From: Pseudotabrizicola alkalilacus
Lineage (GTDB): Bacteria; Pseudomonadota; Alphaproteobacteria; Rhodobacterales; Rhodobacteraceae
Assembly (NCBI RefSeq): GCF_003443995.1
Contig: NZ_QWEY01000001.1
Coordinates: 496,001 to 560,000, forward strand
Length of the DNA: 64,000 nt
Reading direction: 5' to 3'
Shown: one piece after another, positions 61,845-64,000 of the stretch
Layout: each line of letters begins with the position of its first letter
How positions within the stretch are numbered: position 1 is the stretch's first letter
Position numbers and translations under genes: made by a program
The notes under the pieces: model-generated
Told to the model about the DNA's origin: nothing
Database searches by the model: none
Seen by the model: only the letters and a program-made list of their open reading frames with translations

Positions 61845-64000
61845 ATGATCCCCACAATTTATATCGTGACGCCCAGCTTTAACGCGGCAGAAACGATCGA
61901 CCGAACGCTGCTCAGCGTCCTGTCACAGGCGGGGGATTTCCGCCTGCGCTACCATGTGCAGGATGGCGGCTCGACGGATGATACGGTGGATCGTCTGCGT
62001 GGCTGGAAGGCGCGACTGGACGAAGGCCGGTTCCCACTTCAGAATCGGGGGGTTTACTTTTCCTATGCGTCGGAACCCGACTCCGGGATGTATGACGCTC
62101 TGATCCGTGCGTTCGACACACTCCATCCGATCCCCAAGGCAAGCTTTATGGCGTGGATCAACGCCGACGATGTGCTGATGACCGGCTCATGTGCCTTTAT
62201 CGCGGGCGTTTTCAGGCAATTCAGCCATAGCGAAGCTTCATGGGTCGGTGGCGCCATTGCAATCATCCGCGATGACATGATCGTGTCGACATACGATCGA
62301 CACATCCCGCGTGAGGCCCTTCGCAATGGGCTGTCAGACGGGCAGCATTGGCCCTTTGTGCAACAAGAGGGCACATTTTTCAGGAAATGGCTTTGGGATG
62401 CCGCAGAGCCACATAAGAACCTTTTGCCAATGCGCCTGGCGGGCGACTGGAATCTCTGGCGCATTTTTGCCCAACATGCCTCTCTTGTTCAGGCCCCTCA
62501 ACCTTTGGGCGGGTTCCGCATCAGAGATCAACAGCTGTCTTCCAAGCACAGAGATAAATACATTGGCGAGATGGATACGCTTGTCTCACCCAATGAACGC
62601 GCCCGAAAACTGAAGGAAATGGTTGAACGCGGGGATATCCTGCGCCGTAAGGTCCGCGGAAAATACAACACCGAGATTCTTTCAATTTACGAAGACAGTG
62701 CTTATGAGGTGGGTCGCTCCTGCTATAAGACTGTTTTCAAATCTGACCCCCCCGTACCGAGCCATCCTCAAAAGGGGGGGGAGCGACTGGTAAAGGAAGG
62801 TCAGATGCGCCCTTATACCGGGCGCAGGGCCGAAGAGTTTGCGGCGCATGCCTCCTATCACGAGGCATATTCCATTCTGGACGATGGGTGGCAGTTTCCG
62901 GCGATCACCGAGCATCACTCGGCAAAGATGATCCGCGACAGTATTCAGAAATCTGAGGATGTCCTCTATGTCGCCTATCCCTGGGCCAACCTGATTGACA
63001 AGGCAGAAGGCGGCGCAGCCGATGTAGAAGCGATCCTGACCAGTTTCCGGGATTTTTGTCGTCGCCTGCCCACTGGTCGTACAAGAATTACCGTCTGTCA
63101 GCATATCCACGCCCGACGCTATATCAATCTGTTCAAAGAGGCCGGAATATCCGAAGTGTTCTGGCCGCATGCAACGCTGTCAGATGTGGAAAAAGCCCCT
63201 GAAGGGTCTGTCCGGTTCCGGCCGTTTCCGCTCTATCCTGTGCAAGTGGTGGAAGCCCTGCCAGAGGCTTCCCCGGAGAATGATGCGGTCAAAAGGCGAT
63301 ATCTTTTCTCCTTCATCGGGGCGCGCGCCAATCAGCATTACCTGCGCAATACCAGAAACATCATCATCGACGAATTGTCCTCTGATCCGCGTGGCCTCGT
63401 GATTGGCCGCGACGGATGGCATTATCAGAAAGTCGTCTATGACCTTCAGATTGCGGGGAAGGGGGCTGCGGCAGAGTCCAGCGCCTTTGTGGATGTCTCT
63501 GCGGGGGATGCTTTCCGGCAGTCGCTGATCGACTCGACTTTTTCGCTCTGCCCGGCGGGGTCCGGGCCCAATTCGATCCGGCTTTGGGAATCGCTGGGGG
63601 CCGGGTCGATCCCGGTCATTCTGGCCGATACCTGGGCCCCGCCCGGCGACCGGCGGTTGTGGGAGCAGGCGGCTGTGTTCTGCAAGGAGTCTCCGGAAGA
63701 GATCAAGGCCCTGCCGGACCGGTTGGCCGCCCTTGCCGCCGATCCGGCGCGTCTGGCGCAGATGCGCCACGCCATGCGCCAGCTCTGGCTGCTGTATGGC
63801 CCCGACAGCTTTGTCACCGATGTTCAGCTGTTCCTGCTGGGGCAGCCCGAGACCGACGCGCCGCTTGCAGACCAGGGCAGCGCGCCCGTCGCTGACCGTG
63901 AACCGGCCACAGCAGAGGTGCCAGAGCGGGTGCTGATGCAGGGCGCGAACCTGCTGCTGCTTGACCCTGCGCAGACCCTGACGCGGCTGGCACATGACCC
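61845..64000 (+). CDS. Two-domain glycosyltransferase: GT2 plus exostosin-like GT47 (partial, 3' end beyond window)
   Basis: At least 718 codons, open to the right edge, from the ATG at 61845. Residues 1-260 are a GT2 domain: 'YIVTPSFNAAETIDRTLLSV', 'YHVQDGGSTDDTVDRL', 'MAWINADDVLM' (DxD-like 'NADD'). After a linker, residues ~480-680 resemble an exostosin/GT47 domain: 'RYLFSFIGARANQHYLRNTR', 'FSLCPAGSGPNSIRLWESLG' 'AGSIPVIL'. It should add two kinds of sugar to a surface polymer. Base composition is lower in GC than the surrounding genes, especially 62140-62760, suggesting transfer. The linker carries C7 and G8 tracts (62747-62781). Divergent from gmd. Confidence 0.85.
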   Translation, partial: MIPTIYIVTPSFNAAETIDRTLLSVLSQAGDFRLRYHVQDGGSTDDTVDRLRGWKARLDEGRFPLQNRGVYFSYASEPDSGMYDALIRAFDTLHPIPKASFMAWINADDVLMTGSCAFIAGVFRQFSHSEASWVGGAIAIIRDDMIVSTYDRHIPREALRNGLSDGQHWPFVQQEGTFFRKWLWDAAEPHKNLLPMRLAGDWNLWRIFAQHASLVQAPQPLGGFRIRDQQLSSKHRDKYIGEMDTLVSPNERARKLKEMVERGDILRRKVRGKYNTEILSIYEDSAYEVGRSCYKTVFKSDPPVPSHPQKGGERLVKEGQMRPYTGRRAEEFAAHASYHEAYSILDDGWQFPAITEHHSAKMIRDSIQKSEDVLYVAYPWANLIDKAEGGAADVEAILTSFRDFCRRLPTGRTRITVCQHIHARRYINLFKEAGISEVFWPHATLSDVEKAPEGSVRFRPFPLYPVQVVEALPEASPENDAVKRRYLFSFIGARANQHYLRNTRNIIIDELSSDPRGLVIGRDGWHYQKVVYDLQIAGKGAAAESSAFVDVSAGDAFRQSLIDSTFSLCPAGSGPNSIRLWESLGAGSIPVILADTWAPPGDRRLWEQAAVFCKESPEEIKALPDRLAALAADPARLAQMRHAMRQLWLLYGPDSFVTDVQLFLLGQPETDAPLADQGSAPVADREPATAEVPERVLMQGANLLLLDPAQTLTRLAHD
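62747..62781 (+). repeat. C7 and G8 homopolymer tracts within the glycosyltransferase linker
   Basis: CCCCCCC at 62747-62753 and GGGGGGGG at 62774-62781, 20 bp apart, in frame within the coding sequence. They could pair as a hairpin in the mRNA. Slippage by one base at either tract would cut off the GT47 half. Confidence 0.6.

Noticed and set aside
61319-61882. 187-codon plus-strand open frame across the gmd start and the upstream gap
   Set aside because: Most of it is antisense to gmd, it has no ribosome-binding site and no domain, and it overlaps the start of the glycosyltransferase in another frame.

Overview
The window is high-GC alphaproteobacterial DNA that most resembles the Roseobacter group (Rhodobacteraceae). 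The signs are a tad/cpa pilus locus with 'TVDW'-type Flp pilins, a putR/putA pair without a PutA DNA-binding domain, choXWV-betIBA, a BioMNY transporter, dprA-topA, TRAP transporters, ScfR, and short intergenic elements carrying a GGAGTATTT core. No plasmid, phage, IS, CRISPR or rRNA sequence was seen. The assignment rests on gene content and style, not on a database search.

Layout. (1) 1-12101, minus strand: a nearly complete tight-adherence (Flp/Tad) pilus operon running from two small Flp pilins through cpaB, cpaC, an OmpA-like lipoprotein, tadZ, tadA, tadB, tadC, two TPR lipoproteins and the prepilin peptidase to an AAA ATPase cut by the window edge. (2) 12472-28688: housekeeping and accessory metabolism. 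This holds a lytic transglycosylase, a small acetyltransferase, succinyl-CoA:3-ketoacid CoA transferase, tRNA-Leu(UAA), putR/putA, rhomboid, inositol monophosphatase, L,D-transpeptidase, metR/metF, aroQ, an acyl-CoA-synthetase-like/thiolase-like pair with altered thiolase active-site residues, and the biotin ECF transporter bioMNY. (3) 28840-35143: a small glycine-zipper lipoprotein, then a sensory island (Hpt protein, REC plus degenerate-GGDEF protein, single-domain REC, 1294-residue multi-PAS hybrid kinase) with no DNA-binding output. (4) 35465-48710: gabT, dprA, topA, the choline uptake operon choX-choW-choV divergent from betI-betB-betA with a palindromic BetI-like operator between them, then a secreted nuclease behind a CtrA-type box and a DUF465 protein. 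(5) 48868-56451: ScfR-type regulator, Bcr/CflA-type MFS exporter, and a TRAP transporter plus dihydrodipicolinate-synthase-like enzyme controlled by a divergent FCD/GntR regulator with a palindromic operator. (6) 56626-64000: a surface-glycan region with an FkbM-type methyltransferase fused to a very long repeat-built coiled coil, a translationally coupled sulfotransferase-like protein, gmd, and a GT2-GT47 two-domain glycosyltransferase that runs off the window.

The part most worth pursuing is the last region. The methyltransferase-plus-coiled-coil architecture recalls WbdD, whose coiled coil acts as a ruler for O-polysaccharide length. Here the coil is built from near-identical nested DNA repeats that could change length by recombination, and the neighbouring glycosyltransferase carries C7 and G8 tracts in its interdomain linker. 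Other leads are the degenerate thiolase pair, the regulator-rich phosphorelay island, and a dispersed repeat family that sits at gene 3' ends, once inside the choline transport operon and once overlapping the start of a protein.
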